Notes: a model not told the origin generated them from the letters alone. A stretch of DNA of 64,000 bases from Candidatus Falkowbacteria bacterium (GCA_026396835.1 JAPLWA010000004.1:248001-312000), one strand, 5' to 3'. Positions 1 to 8,910 are shown, numbered from the stretch's first letter. Made by a program: numbers and translations.

Positions 1-480
1 TTGGTTGCCTTGTTCATGATTATTTATTATCGCTTCCTAGGTTTCTTATCAGTAATTGCCTTGGGCGTTTATGGAATCTTGTCACTAGCTATTTTCAAGC
101 TCTGGCCAGTAACCTTAACTTTGTCTGGTATTGCTGGTTTCATTCTTTCTATAGGTATGGCGGTTGACGCGAATATTCTTATCTTTGAACGCTTGAAAGA
201 AGAATTACGCGCTGGCAGATCATTAAGCTCAGCGATTCAAGAAGGGTTCTCTCGTGCATGGCCATCTATTCGCGATAGTAACTTCACAACTCTTATAACC
301 TGTGTCGTATTGATTGAATCATCAACCAGTGTTATCAAGGGATTTGCTGTTACATTAATGCTTGGTGTTTTATTGTCACTGTTTAGCGCAATTACAGTTA
401 CTCGTACTTTCTTACGTTTATTCAGCGAAAAATGGTTTGAAAAACATCGCTGGCTTATTGGCTATAGAAAATCAAATTAA
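1..480 (+). CDS. secD: Protein translocase subunit SecD, C-terminal part (5' end outside window)
   Basis: This is the end of SecD, the membrane partner of SecF that uses the proton gradient to help SecYEG release exported proteins. The visible 159 residues are almost all membrane segments and include the conserved SecD/SecF signature [17 protein letters not shown] (residues about 52-68). A full SecD is usually over 400 residues, so the periplasmic domain lies upstream of the window and the TTG at base 1 is not the real start. secF begins 5 bases after the stop, the usual secDF pairing. The family call is sure; only the start is unknown. Confidence 0.95.
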   Translation: MVALFMIIYYRFLGFLSVIALGVYGILSLAIFKLWPVTLTLSGIAGFILSIGMAVDANILIFERLKEELRAGRSLSSAIQEGFSRAWPSIRDSNFTTLITCVVLIESSTSVIKGFAVTLMLGVLLSLFSAITVTRTFLRLFSEKWFEKHRWLIGYRKSN

Positions 481-485
481 CATAT

Positions 486-1403
486 ATGGTAAATTTCATC
501 TCAAAAAGATCCATTTGGCTTTCACTTTCCACGCTTTTTGTCGTAGCATCTCTTGTTGCTTTGTTTGGCTGGGGCTTTAAGCTTGGTATTGATTTCACAG
601 GCGGCAGTTTACTTGAAGTAAAGTTTAATGGTACACAACCATCAGTTACTGAGGTTGAAAAATCTTTAGAACCATTAAAACTTCAAAGCTTAACCGCTCA
701 ACCAGCTGAAAAAGAAGGTATGATTTTAAGATTCCAACAGACTTCAGAAGAAACTCACCAAGCTGCTTTAGAAAATCTTAGAAAATTAGCAAAAGATAAG
801 GGCGCTAAGGAACCAGTTTTGGAAGAACAGCGTTTTGAAGCAGTTGGTCCATCAGTTGGACAAGAATTACAACGCAAAGCAATCTACTCAATCATTTTAG
901 TTTTGCTGGCTATCAGTTTGTATATTGCCTGGGCCTTTAGAAAAGTTTCTCGTCCAGTCGCTTCTTGGAAATATGGCGCAGCTACCTTGGTTGCTTTATT
1001 GCATGACGTAATCATTGTTCTTGGTTTTTATGCCTTATTAGGTCATGTCTTAGGCGTTGAAGTAAATACTACTTTTGTTGCCGCGGCGTTAACCGTCTTA
1101 GGTTTCAGTGTCCACGATACTATCGTTGTGTTTGACCGTATTCGTGAAAACTTACCACGCTCTAGCGAAGACTTTGCTGGAACAGTTAATACCAGTCTTA
1201 ACCAAACCGTTGTCAGATCTATTAATACTTCTTTGACCGTACTTTTGGTTTTAGCTTCAATTTATTTCCTAGGCGGTTTGTCTATTAAATATTTTGCTTT
1301 GTCATTGTTAGTTGGTATTTTCTTCGGAACATACAGCTCAATTTTCTTGGCTTCTCCTTTGTTGGTAGTTTGGGATAATATAAGCAGAAAAAGAGCTAAA
1401 TAA
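486..1403 (+). CDS. secF: Protein translocase subunit SecF
   Basis: SecF forms a complex with SecD that assists late stages of Sec-dependent export. The 305 residues show a first membrane helix (about 9-31), then the family motif GIDFTGG (34-40), an extracytoplasmic domain, and five more helices. The second signature, GFSVHDTIVVFDRIREN, is the SecF counterpart of the SecD motif. Length is normal for SecF. The ATG is 5 bases after secD, with no clear SD, as for most housekeeping genes here. It is probably translated from the same message as secD. Confidence 0.96.
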   Translation: MVNFISKRSIWLSLSTLFVVASLVALFGWGFKLGIDFTGGSLLEVKFNGTQPSVTEVEKSLEPLKLQSLTAQPAEKEGMILRFQQTSEETHQAALENLRKLAKDKGAKEPVLEEQRFEAVGPSVGQELQRKAIYSIILVLLAISLYIAWAFRKVSRPVASWKYGAATLVALLHDVIIVLGFYALLGHVLGVEVNTTFVAAALTVLGFSVHDTIVVFDRIRENLPRSSEDFAGTVNTSLNQTVVRSINTSLTVLLVLASIYFLGGLSIKYFALSLLVGIFFGTYSSIFLASPLLVVWDNISRKRAK

Positions 1404-1420
1404 TTTTTTTTCTTAACTAT

Positions 1421-1768
1421 ATGTTTAACTTTAATCCTTTAGGGGCTTTTCAAAGTTTTAAAGTTGTAGATGATTTGAATAAAGAAGGGGAGTCTAAAGA
1501 AAATAAGTCTGTCGCGATAAACAAAGAAAAAGAAGCTTCTTCTACTGTGTTGCGTTTAGATAGAGAATCTAATACTTTAGTTAATACCTTTGGAGAGGAG
1601 ATTCTGTCTTACGAAAGGGCGAACGATTTAAAAAATCATTTTCAGAAAAAAAATAATAGAGACATTACGGACAATGAGCTAAATAATTTACAGATTAAAG
1701 AGTCTGGCGGGAGAAAGAAAATTACCCTTAATGGGTCAGACGATTTATTTGATATAGATATTGATTAA
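1421..1768 (+). CDS. Hypothetical protein, 115 aa, hydrophilic
   Basis: I do not recognise this protein. It is hydrophilic, with no signal peptide or membrane segment, and is rich in Lys, Glu, Asp and Asn. It starts 17 bases after secF and precedes another unknown gene on the same strand, so it may be a trailing gene of the secDF message. The last residues are very acidic (DDLFDIDID). The low-complexity middle (about residues 22-45) looks disordered. A real but poorly conserved small protein is likely; function unknown. Confidence 0.6.
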   Translation: MFNFNPLGAFQSFKVVDDLNKEGESKENKSVAINKEKEASSTVLRLDRESNTLVNTFGEEILSYERANDLKNHFQKKNNRDITDNELNNLQIKESGGRKKITLNGSDDLFDIDID

Positions 1769-1804
1769 ACTTCAATTCTATATAGTATTATATTAAATGA
1801 TCTT

Positions 1805-2479
1805 ATGAATAATAGAGAAAAACTTGGTGTTTCGGAAAACATTTCTGATTATTCTCTAAATAATACTGATATAACAAGCATTTCTCAACTTAAAAGAATG
1901 CCTGAAGTAATTGAAGAATTAAATTGGCCAATTGAATTGCAAGGAAAAGGTTTGACTGACAGAATAAATAAAAAGATGTTTGTTGAATTTCCTGAAGGTG
2001 ATGTATTATTGTCTTACGTTACCACTATTCATGAGCTAGGGCATCTTCGACAGAATGAAATTAATCCTGAGCTAGAGGCTGAATCAAATAAATATTTAAA
2101 ATTATTAGCAGAAGAAAAAGATGCTTGGGCCAGAGGATGGGAACGATTTTCTAAATCAAATCAAGATATTGTTGATATATTAGAAAATAAATTTAGCGAA
2201 AATTTTAGCGATGGAGAAATCAAGTCTTTTAAAGAGTTGTATCTCTGGGTTGAAAGAAATGCGCTTAAAATGGTTGAAGCTCAAGCACCATTGTTTGAAT
2301 GCGGTAAAGAAACCACAGAAGAAGAAAGATTTAAAATGTTAGCAGAAAGTTTAAAAAAAGTAGAAATTTCTAAATTCCTAGAGGAGTACAAAGGTTATCG
2401 TATTGATGAAGCTATTAATATTAAAGAAGCTCAGGCAGCAATTAAAAATACTGTTGAACAAATTATTAGTGAACAATAA
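1805..2479 (+). CDS. Hypothetical protein with an HExxH (zincin-like) motif
   Basis: A 224-residue soluble protein of unknown function. Residues near 78 carry HELGHLRQNE, an HExxH motif of the form seen in zinc metallopeptidases, followed by a Glu-rich helix (ELEAESNKYLKLLAEEKDAW) that could supply a third metal ligand, as in ImmA/IrrE-type proteins. No signal peptide or membrane segment is visible, so it would act in the cytoplasm. It follows another unknown gene and ends just before a strong terminator. The motif is clear; peptidase activity is an inference, and HExxH can occur by chance. Confidence 0.6.
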   Translation: MNNREKLGVSENISDYSLNNTDITSISQLKRMPEVIEELNWPIELQGKGLTDRINKKMFVEFPEGDVLLSYVTTIHELGHLRQNEINPELEAESNKYLKLLAEEKDAWARGWERFSKSNQDIVDILENKFSENFSDGEIKSFKELYLWVERNALKMVEAQAPLFECGKETTEEERFKMLAESLKKVEISKFLEEYKGYRIDEAINIKEAQAAIKNTVEQIISEQ

Positions 2480-2489
2480 TTGTGTACTG

Positions 2490-2520
2490 AAACACCGACT
2501 CAGGTCGGTGTTTTATTTTT
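2490..2520 (+). terminator. Rho-independent terminator after the secF-distal genes
   Basis: A 10-bp perfect stem (AAACACCGAC, 2490-2499, with GTCGGTGTTT, 2504-2513) and a 4-base loop are followed by a T-rich tail. It closes the transcript of the two unknown genes after secF. Confidence 0.9.
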
Positions 2521-2547
2521 GACACAAAGTGTTTTTTGGGCTAAACT
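2519..2547 (+). promoter_or_regulatory. Candidate sigma-70 promoter for proS
   Basis: TTGACA at 2519-2524 emerges from the T tract of the preceding terminator. After 17 bases comes TAAACT (2542-2547), a 4-of-6 match to the -10 box. The same terminator-then-TTGACA arrangement recurs at 16811, 18691 and 40763. Confidence 0.55.
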
Positions 2548-2557
2548 AAAGCCATAA

Positions 2558-2585
2558 TAGCCCTTCGCATTAAGCTTCGGAGCTA
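2558..2585. repeat. Short palindromic repeat (CTTCGC..AAGCTTCGG type)
   Basis: An imperfect palindrome whose ends are TAGC and AGCTA and whose core is CCTTCGCATTAAGCTTCGG. Related hairpins lie at 34107-34134 and 50219-50236, which makes this one a member of a dispersed family. It sits between promoter and start codon of proS, so it would be in the 5' leader. Confidence 0.5.
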
Positions 2586-2593
2586 TAAATTAT

Positions 2594-3835
2594 ATGAAAC
2601 AATCAATCCTTTTTACTAAAACAACCAAAGAAATACCGCATGATGAGACTAGTACAAATGCACAGCTTTTGCTAAGAGCTGGTTTTATTAATAAACTATC
2701 GGCTGGCATTTTTACTTTTTTGCCAATGGGCTTAAAAGTTCATGAAAAAATTTGTAATATAGTTCGCGAAGAAATTAATTTAATTGGCGGACAGGAAATT
2801 TTAATGCCGGCTTTGACTCCGAAAGATATTTGGGAAAAAACTGGTCGCTGGGATAGCTTCGACGCTTTGTTTAAATTAGAAGGTGGCGATGAAAAAGAAT
2901 ATGCCTTAGGTGCGAGCCATGAAGAAATTGTTACGCCTTTAATAAAACAATTTGTAAATTCATATAAAGATTTACCAATTGCGGTTTATCAAATTCAAAC
3001 TAAATTTAGAAATGAATTACGTCCCAAAGCCGGACTTTTACGTGGGCGAGAATTTTCAATGAAAGATTTATATTCTTTTCATAAAGATGAGGCTGATCTT
3101 GATGCCTTTTATGAAAAAGCTGTTGTGGCTTATAAAAATATTTATAAACGTCTGGGCATCGGTGACTCGACTTTCTTGACTTACGCTTCGGGTGGCGCTT
3201 TTAGTAAAGCATCCGATGAATTTCAAACCTTAACCGAGGCCGGCGAAGATGTTATTCACATTTGCGAGGCTTGCCGCATTGCTATAAACAGTGAAATTAA
3301 AGACGAAAAAGCAGTTTGTCCAAAGTGTGGTAATGTTAAATTAACCGAGAAGAAAGCCGTTGAAGTAGGAAATATCTTTAAGCTTGGAACTCGTTTTTCC
3401 GAGGCCTTTGATTTCGAGTATATTGATGAGTCTGGCGCTAAACAACCGATTATCATGGGCTGCTATGGTTTCGGTCCTAGTCGTGTCATGGGCACATTAG
3501 TTGAAGTTTTGCATGATGACAGAGGAATAATTTGGCCCGAGGAAGTTGCGCCATTTAAAGTCCACTTGCTTGAGTTAAATTCTGCTGATAGCGAAGTGAA
3601 AACAAAAACCACTGAACTCTATGAGGCTTTACTAAAAGCGAATGTTGAAGTTCTATATGATGACAGAGAAAAAACAGCCGGTGAGAAATTTGCAGAAGCT
3701 GATTTAATTGGTTGCCCTTGGCGAATTGTTGTTAGTGAAAAAACTCTTAAAGAAAATAAAGTTGAATTAAAAGCACGCAGTAGCGAGAAATTTGAATTAA
3801 TTGATTTTAAGGAAGTCGTTTCTAAATTAAAATAA
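2594..3835 (+). CDS. proS: Proline--tRNA ligase, short form without the editing domain
   Basis: Class II synthetase that charges tRNA-Pro. Motif 2 (FRNELRPKAGLLRGREFSMKD) and motif 3 (GCYGFGPSRVMG) are present, and the C-terminal anticodon-binding domain ends the protein. At 413 residues it is much shorter than the bacterial long form (about 570), because the INS editing domain between motifs 2 and 3 is absent. Short ProRS of this kind is known in alphaproteobacteria and CPR. In place of INS there is a small CEAC...CPKC segment (about residues 228-248) that could bind zinc. The ATG has no clear SD. The identity is certain. Confidence 0.97.
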   Translation: MKQSILFTKTTKEIPHDETSTNAQLLLRAGFINKLSAGIFTFLPMGLKVHEKICNIVREEINLIGGQEILMPALTPKDIWEKTGRWDSFDALFKLEGGDEKEYALGASHEEIVTPLIKQFVNSYKDLPIAVYQIQTKFRNELRPKAGLLRGREFSMKDLYSFHKDEADLDAFYEKAVVAYKNIYKRLGIGDSTFLTYASGGAFSKASDEFQTLTEAGEDVIHICEACRIAINSEIKDEKAVCPKCGNVKLTEKKAVEVGNIFKLGTRFSEAFDFEYIDESGAKQPIIMGCYGFGPSRVMGTLVEVLHDDRGIIWPEEVAPFKVHLLELNSADSEVKTKTTELYEALLKANVEVLYDDREKTAGEKFAEADLIGCPWRIVVSEKTLKENKVELKARSSEKFELIDFKEVVSKLK

Positions 3836-3839
3836 TACT

Positions 3840-4883
3840 GTGCTTAATAAATTTTTCGGAAAATTTAGCAAAGATTTAGGTATTGACCTGGGAACGGCCA
3901 ATACTTTAGTTTACACGCCAGACAAGGGGATTGTTATTAATGAGCCTTCGGTTGTCGCCGTAAATATGCGTACTGAAGAAATTTTAGCTGTGGGTGAAGA
4001 AGCTAAGAAAATGCTTGGCAAAACTCCGGCTCATATTCAGGTTATTAAACCTTTGATTGACGGTGTTATTTCTGACTTTGAAGTAACCGAAAAAATGTTG
4101 AAATATTTTATTGATAAAGCTCACTCTGAACAATTTACTTTAGTGCCTCGCCCAAAAGTTGCGATTGGTATTCCGCTAGATATTACTGAAGTAGAAAAGA
4201 AGGCGGTTGAAGATGCTGCTAAATCAGCTGGTGCACGTGAAGTTCATTTAGTTGAAGAGCCAATGTTAGCTGCGATTGGTGCTCGCTTACCAGTTACTGA
4301 AGCTACGGCAACCATGATTGTTGATATTGGCGGAGGTACAACTGAAATTGCTGTTATTTCTTTGGCCGGCGCTGTTAACTGGAAAAATCTTCGCATGGCT
4401 GGTAATTTTCTTAATCATGATATTATTCAATACTTACGTGAAGAATTTAATATTTTGATTGGCGAACAATTAGCTGAAGATATAAAGATTAGAATTGGTT
4501 CAGCTGCACCACTTAGAGAAACATTGGAAATGGTTGTTCGTGGTCGTGATTTAATGAATGGTTTACCAAAAGAATTGCGCGTTACTGACGGACAAATTAG
4601 AGAAGCTATTTCTCGTAGTATTCATCAAATAATTGATAATATAAAATTGATTCTTGAAACAACTCCACCTGAATTAGTGGCTGATATTTATGAATACGGC
4701 ATTGTTCTTACTGGTGGTGGCGCCTTGCTTAGAGGCTTAGATCAAGAAATTGCTCAAGCTACAAAGATTCCTGTGCGCGTGGCTGATGATCCTTTAACTT
4801 GCGTTGTTCGCGGCACCGGTATTCTTTTGTCTGATCCAAAATTATTAGAACGCGTACTAATTCCTAGTACTAAAGAGTTATAA
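3840..4883 (+). CDS. mreB: Rod shape-determining protein MreB
   Basis: Bacterial actin homologue that organises lateral cell-wall synthesis. The N-terminal phosphate loop reads DLGIDLGTANTLVY, and further actin-fold motifs are GGGTTEIAVIS and LTGGGALLRGLD near the C-terminus. The length of 347 is typical. The start is a GTG at 3840, four bases after proS. It heads the rod-shape operon mreB-mreC-mreD-mrdA with gaps of 4-15 bases, so these genes are almost certainly co-transcribed, and the cell is likely rod-shaped or at least uses elongasome machinery. Confidence 0.98.
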   Translation: MLNKFFGKFSKDLGIDLGTANTLVYTPDKGIVINEPSVVAVNMRTEEILAVGEEAKKMLGKTPAHIQVIKPLIDGVISDFEVTEKMLKYFIDKAHSEQFTLVPRPKVAIGIPLDITEVEKKAVEDAAKSAGAREVHLVEEPMLAAIGARLPVTEATATMIVDIGGGTTEIAVISLAGAVNWKNLRMAGNFLNHDIIQYLREEFNILIGEQLAEDIKIRIGSAAPLRETLEMVVRGRDLMNGLPKELRVTDGQIREAISRSIHQIIDNIKLILETTPPELVADIYEYGIVLTGGGALLRGLDQEIAQATKIPVRVADDPLTCVVRGTGILLSDPKLLERVLIPSTKEL

Positions 4884-4898
4884 TCTAATACCTTTATT

Positions 4899-5708
4899 AT
4901 GAATAAACGTCCCGTTGTTACACTGGCCGTTTTAGGCGGTATTGTGGCCTTCTTGATTATATTAGGCGCAACAAATAGTTTGCCATTTATTGGTGGAATC
5001 TTTCGAGCTATTCTAAATCCTTTTTCTACTATCACTCATCAAATTGCTGAAAAAATAAGACCAAGCAGTCTTGGTGATCTTTCAATTGGAGATATAAAAA
5101 CTAAACTTGAAACTGTTGAAAAAGAAAATCAAACTTTAGCAGCAGAGAATGCAAGACTTCTAACTTTAGAAGATGAAAATAAACGTTTGCGTGATTATTT
5201 AGTTTTTGCTCAAGCTAACAAAGTTTCATTACAGATGGCTGAGGTTATTTCTCGCGGTGTAGCCGAAGACTCCTGGCATAATCGTAAAACCATTACTCTT
5301 AACCAAGGTTCAGATCAAGGTGTTAGCGTCGGTCTACCAATTGTTAGTTCAGAAGGTGTTTTAATTGGTAAAATAACTGCAGTCAAAAATAACATTGCTG
5401 AAGCTTGTCTTTTATATAGTGCTGATTGTCGTTTAGCAGTTAGTATCGCTGGGCTTGGTAAAACAGTTGGAATTGCACGCGGCGACCTTGGACTTAATGT
5501 TATTGTCGAGCTTATTCCTCAAAATCAAGAAATACTGGAAAAACAGGTTATTGTAACATCTGGCCTTGAATCTGGCATGCCGCCAGGCCTTCTAATTGGC
5601 TCTGTCAGCCAAGTTATTAAGCAAAGCAATGAATTGTGGCAAAGTGCTATTATCGAGCCTGCCGCTGACTTTGACAATATACGATTCGTTGCCATTCTTA
5701 AACAATAA
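4899..5708 (+). CDS. mreC: Rod shape-determining protein MreC
   Basis: Elongasome scaffold that links MreB to the wall synthases on the outer face of the membrane. It has one N-terminal membrane helix (about residues 8-28), a coiled coil (about 60-102) and the two-lobed beta domain typical of the family (for example GSDQGVSVGLPIVSSEGVLIG). The length of 269 matches the family. It lies between mreB (15-base gap) and mreD (4-base gap). Confidence 0.96.
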   Translation: MNKRPVVTLAVLGGIVAFLIILGATNSLPFIGGIFRAILNPFSTITHQIAEKIRPSSLGDLSIGDIKTKLETVEKENQTLAAENARLLTLEDENKRLRDYLVFAQANKVSLQMAEVISRGVAEDSWHNRKTITLNQGSDQGVSVGLPIVSSEGVLIGKITAVKNNIAEACLLYSADCRLAVSIAGLGKTVGIARGDLGLNVIVELIPQNQEILEKQVIVTSGLESGMPPGLLIGSVSQVIKQSNELWQSAIIEPAADFDNIRFVAILKQ

Positions 5709-5712
5709 ATCA

Positions 5713-6228
5713 ATGTATCGCCATTTTCTTACCAGTTTAATCGCGATCGTCGCCGTAGCTTTTTTAGATGCGGTTTTTGTTGGTTCTTTGCCCTTTGGTT
5801 TGCATCGTCTTCACTTATTACCTTTGGCTTTAATCTTTGTTTTACTTTTATCAAACATAAGATTGGCTTCATGGTGGGCTTTAGTCGGTGGCTTAGTTTT
5901 AGAACTATTTTCTTTTCGTTTTTTCGGGAGCTATCTAATAATTCTTTTCATAGTTTTAGCTATCATTCAATTCATGTTTGAAAAAGTTATTACTAATCGC
6001 TCTATTTACTCAATTGTTATTATTAGCGCAGTTGTTACTGTTGTTTGGGACCTTTTCTTCTTAGTGGTAGATTATCAAACAGAAATAATTGCTTATGGTG
6101 GGCTGGAAATAATTAAAATAATGATTTTATCTCTAATTGCAAATATTCTAGCGGCCAGTCTAACTTTTTATACTATCAATGCTTTCTCTCGACGTTTTAG
6201 ACCAGTCTTCTTATCTTTTAGAAAATAG
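5713..6228 (+). CDS. mreD: Rod shape-determining protein MreD
   Basis: Small integral membrane elongasome protein, 171 residues with about five membrane helices. The reading frame is open far upstream, but I take the ATG at 5713 because it gives a normal MreD start (MYRHFLTSLIAIVAV) four bases after mreC; the longer version would overlap mreC by more than 100 bases. The call rests on topology and on position between mreC and mrdA, since MreD is weakly conserved in sequence. Confidence 0.9.
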   Translation: MYRHFLTSLIAIVAVAFLDAVFVGSLPFGLHRLHLLPLALIFVLLLSNIRLASWWALVGGLVLELFSFRFFGSYLIILFIVLAIIQFMFEKVITNRSIYSIVIISAVVTVVWDLFFLVVDYQTEIIAYGGLEIIKIMILSLIANILAASLTFYTINAFSRRFRPVFLSFRK

Positions 6229-6233
6229 TTTTT

Positions 6234-8204
6234 ATGATGATTTCACGTCGTCGACAATCTAATCGTAAAGATCCTTTTGTAATTCAAGAAGGTAAGCTTA
6301 GTTACGGAAATTTCAATGGTAAATTTCATCTTAATTGGGTTGAAGAAGCTTTTACACCAACCGAACGCGGCGAAGAAACGGTTGGTAATCATTTACCACC
6401 AAAATATATTTATTTTTTGCGCGTGATTGTGGCGATCTTTTTAACTATTTTGGGTAGTCGTTTATTATGGCTACAGATTGCCAAAGGGGATTACTATCGT
6501 GACTTGGCGAATGGAAATCGATTGCGTTTAGAGCATCCTGAAGCTAATCGAGGAATCATTTATGATGCCAATGGAAAAGATTTGGTTCATAACGTTGCTA
6601 ATTTTTTGCTATATTGCGTGCCTGCAGATTTACCAAAAGATTCAAGCGAGCGAGATAAGTTAATTGATCATTTAGCAGATATTACCAAAGGTTTTGATGC
6701 AACAGAAATTAAAACTAAATTAAATGATTTAAAACCATCAAAGATTGAATATTATCAACCATTATTTTTGGCTGACAATATTGAGTATGATCAAGCTCTA
6801 AAAATTTATTTAGAATCATTTTCAGTGCCCGGTATTACCTTGTCTAGCGCTAGTCGCCGTAATTATGATTTACCTACTTTGTCTCTATCCCATGTCTTAG
6901 GTTATACCGGAAAAATTAGCCCAGAAGAATATTCGGCTAATTCAGATGTATATTCATCGATTGATTATATTGGAAAAGTTGGTTTAGAAAAATCATGGGA
7001 AGAAGAATTACGCGGCATTCCCGGTCTGAAACAAGTTGAAGTTGATGCTTTAGGCAAAGAAAAAAAAGTTGTTAGTGAAACGCCTTCTGTTCCAGGAAAT
7101 AATCTACTCTTATCTTTAGACGTCACAGCGCAACAAAAGCTAGAAGCTATTATGGCAACCTACTTAGCCAAAGTTGGTTTAAAAAAAGGCTCTGCTGTGG
7201 TGCTCAATCCACAAACAGGCGAAATAATATCCTTAATTAGTTTGCCAGCCTATGATAACAATATTTTTGCACGTGGCGTTACTAAAGATGAGTATAAAGC
7301 CTTAGCTGATAATCCTGACAATCCTTTATTTAGTCGAGCGGTTTCTGGCGAATATCCATCTGGCTCCACGATTAAGCCGATTTACGCCGCGGCCGCTTTG
7401 CAAGAAAAGATTATTACTGAATCAACTTCGTTTCTTAGTACCGGAGGTTTAAGAGTAGGGCAGTGGATTTTTCCAGACTGGAAAGCTGGTGGACATGGAC
7501 AAACTAATGTTAAAAAAGCGATTGCTGAATCAGTTAACACTTTCTTTTATTACATCGGAGGTGGCTATGATAATTTTGTTGGCTTGGGCATTGATAAAAT
7601 GGTTTTCTATTTAAGAAAGTTTTTATTAGGCGCTCCTTTAGGTATTGATTTACCTCATGAAGGTTCTGGTTTTGTCCCAACTAAAGAATGGAAAGAAACT
7701 ACCAAAAAAGAAAAGTGGTATATTGGTGACACTTACCACGTAGCGATTGGTCAGGGAGATTTAATTGTTACGCCATTGCAGGTTGCAGCTTATACTATGT
7801 ACTTTGCTAACAGCGGAACAATTTATCGTCCACATGTCGTTAAAGAAATTGTTAAGCCAAGTGGTGAATCAGTTAAGAAGATTGAACCTCAGATTTTAGC
7901 TAAGGGCATGATTGATCAATCAAATATTCAGGTTGTGCGTGAAGGCATGCGTCAAACCGTGACCTCTGGTTCGGCGCGCAGTATGAGCAGCTTGCCAGTC
8001 GAGGCGGCCGGTAAAACTGGAACGGCGCAGTGGTCAACTAAAAAAGATCCACACTCTTGGTTTACGGGTTTTGCGCCTTTCAATAATCCATCGATCGTAA
8101 TTACGGTTTTAGTTGAAGAAGGTAAAGGAGGGGACTTAATTGCTTCGCCTGTTGCGCGCGAGTTTATGCAGTGGTATTTTGGGGAATATAAGAAAGTAAA
8201 ATAA
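6234..8204 (+). CDS. mrdA: Penicillin-binding protein 2, cell-elongation transpeptidase
   Basis: Class B PBP that cross-links peptidoglycan in the elongasome. After a cytoplasmic tail of about 60 residues there is one membrane helix (about 62-82), the PBP dimerisation domain (NRGIIYDANGKDL), and the transpeptidase domain with all three active-site motifs: STIK (in YPSGSTIKP), SVN (in AESVNTFFYY) and KTG (in AGKTGTAQW). At 656 residues it is normal in size. It ends the mre block and is followed 4 bases later by the CDPS-like gene. Confidence 0.97.
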   Translation: MMISRRRQSNRKDPFVIQEGKLSYGNFNGKFHLNWVEEAFTPTERGEETVGNHLPPKYIYFLRVIVAIFLTILGSRLLWLQIAKGDYYRDLANGNRLRLEHPEANRGIIYDANGKDLVHNVANFLLYCVPADLPKDSSERDKLIDHLADITKGFDATEIKTKLNDLKPSKIEYYQPLFLADNIEYDQALKIYLESFSVPGITLSSASRRNYDLPTLSLSHVLGYTGKISPEEYSANSDVYSSIDYIGKVGLEKSWEEELRGIPGLKQVEVDALGKEKKVVSETPSVPGNNLLLSLDVTAQQKLEAIMATYLAKVGLKKGSAVVLNPQTGEIISLISLPAYDNNIFARGVTKDEYKALADNPDNPLFSRAVSGEYPSGSTIKPIYAAAALQEKIITESTSFLSTGGLRVGQWIFPDWKAGGHGQTNVKKAIAESVNTFFYYIGGGYDNFVGLGIDKMVFYLRKFLLGAPLGIDLPHEGSGFVPTKEWKETTKKEKWYIGDTYHVAIGQGDLIVTPLQVAAYTMYFANSGTIYRPHVVKEIVKPSGESVKKIEPQILAKGMIDQSNIQVVREGMRQTVTSGSARSMSSLPVEAAGKTGTAQWSTKKDPHSWFTGFAPFNNPSIVITVLVEEGKGGDLIASPVAREFMQWYFGEYKKVK

Positions 8205-8208
8205 TATT

Positions 8209-8910
8209 ATGGAAGAGAAAGCTTATTTTGATACTAATCAAAAAATAATTGATCAGAAAAAGCACAATATAATAATTCCAGTTTGTCTCGGTAATAAGTT
8301 CTTTGTTGCAGACAAAAAGGTTACTGATAATTTTCGTTATTACATTGACTACGCACTTAAAAGAACAAAGGAGAAAGTTTTAGTATTAATTGCTGATAAA
8401 GTTCAAGATACAAACTATATAGTTCGAAATAAGAACAAGAATGAGGCATCAAATAAACGAAGGGTCATGCGAGAGGGGCTGGAAGTCTATATTAGTGCTA
8501 TAGAGTTGATTGAGAAAAAGTTTAAATCAAATAAGGATAGGTTGTTAGTAGTTAGATGGGAAGATTATGAAAAGAAAGATTTGTATTTTGAGGAAACAAG
8601 AATAATTGTTTATGATGAGTTTAGAAGCAACAAGGTTTTTGCTGCTCACGTTTTAGAAACAATTAAAACAACCGTATTGGATAAAAGTTTTAGTGAATCC
8701 GAATATCTGAGATTGTGTAATTACATTCTCGATGAATTTTCTTTGTGCTATTCGGGTGTAAACTATTACGATATTCAATACGATTTAATGATTTATCCAA
8801 ATATCGACACCACTTTATATTTTTTTCAAGACTTGAAAGATGGTAAAATATACAAACGATTAACAGCAAAGTTGCCTAAAAAGAAGTTGGCTTATCTAAT
8901 AATAAATTAA
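8209..8910 (+). CDS. tRNA-dependent cyclodipeptide synthase (CDPS) family protein
   Basis: CDPSs take two aminoacyl-tRNAs and make a cyclic dipeptide. The 233 residues follow the AlbC layout as I remember it: a first strand ending IPVCLGNKFF (about residues 24-33) where the family has G-[IV]-S-x-x-N, a basic helix (KNEASNKRRVMREGLEVY), then NYILDEFSL, which places Tyr and Glu four apart like AlbC Tyr178 and Glu182, and a later MIYPNIDTT with the Tyr-Pro pair of the XYP subgroup. The nucleophilic Ser is replaced by Cys. The gene starts 4 bases after mrdA with no SD, so it looks co-transcribed with the rod-shape operon. No tailoring enzyme is adjacent. Family assignment is good, activity unproven. 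Confidence 0.8.
   Translation: MEEKAYFDTNQKIIDQKKHNIIIPVCLGNKFFVADKKVTDNFRYYIDYALKRTKEKVLVLIADKVQDTNYIVRNKNKNEASNKRRVMREGLEVYISAIELIEKKFKSNKDRLLVVRWEDYEKKDLYFEETRIIVYDEFRSNKVFAAHVLETIKTTVLDKSFSESEYLRLCNYILDEFSLCYSGVNYYDIQYDLMIYPNIDTTLYFFQDLKDGKIYKRLTAKLPKKKLAYLIIN

Noticed and set aside
5596-5712. Longer MreD with 39 extra N-terminal residues
   Set aside because: The extension overlaps mreC and lacks the hydrophobic MreD start; the ATG at 5713 fits better.
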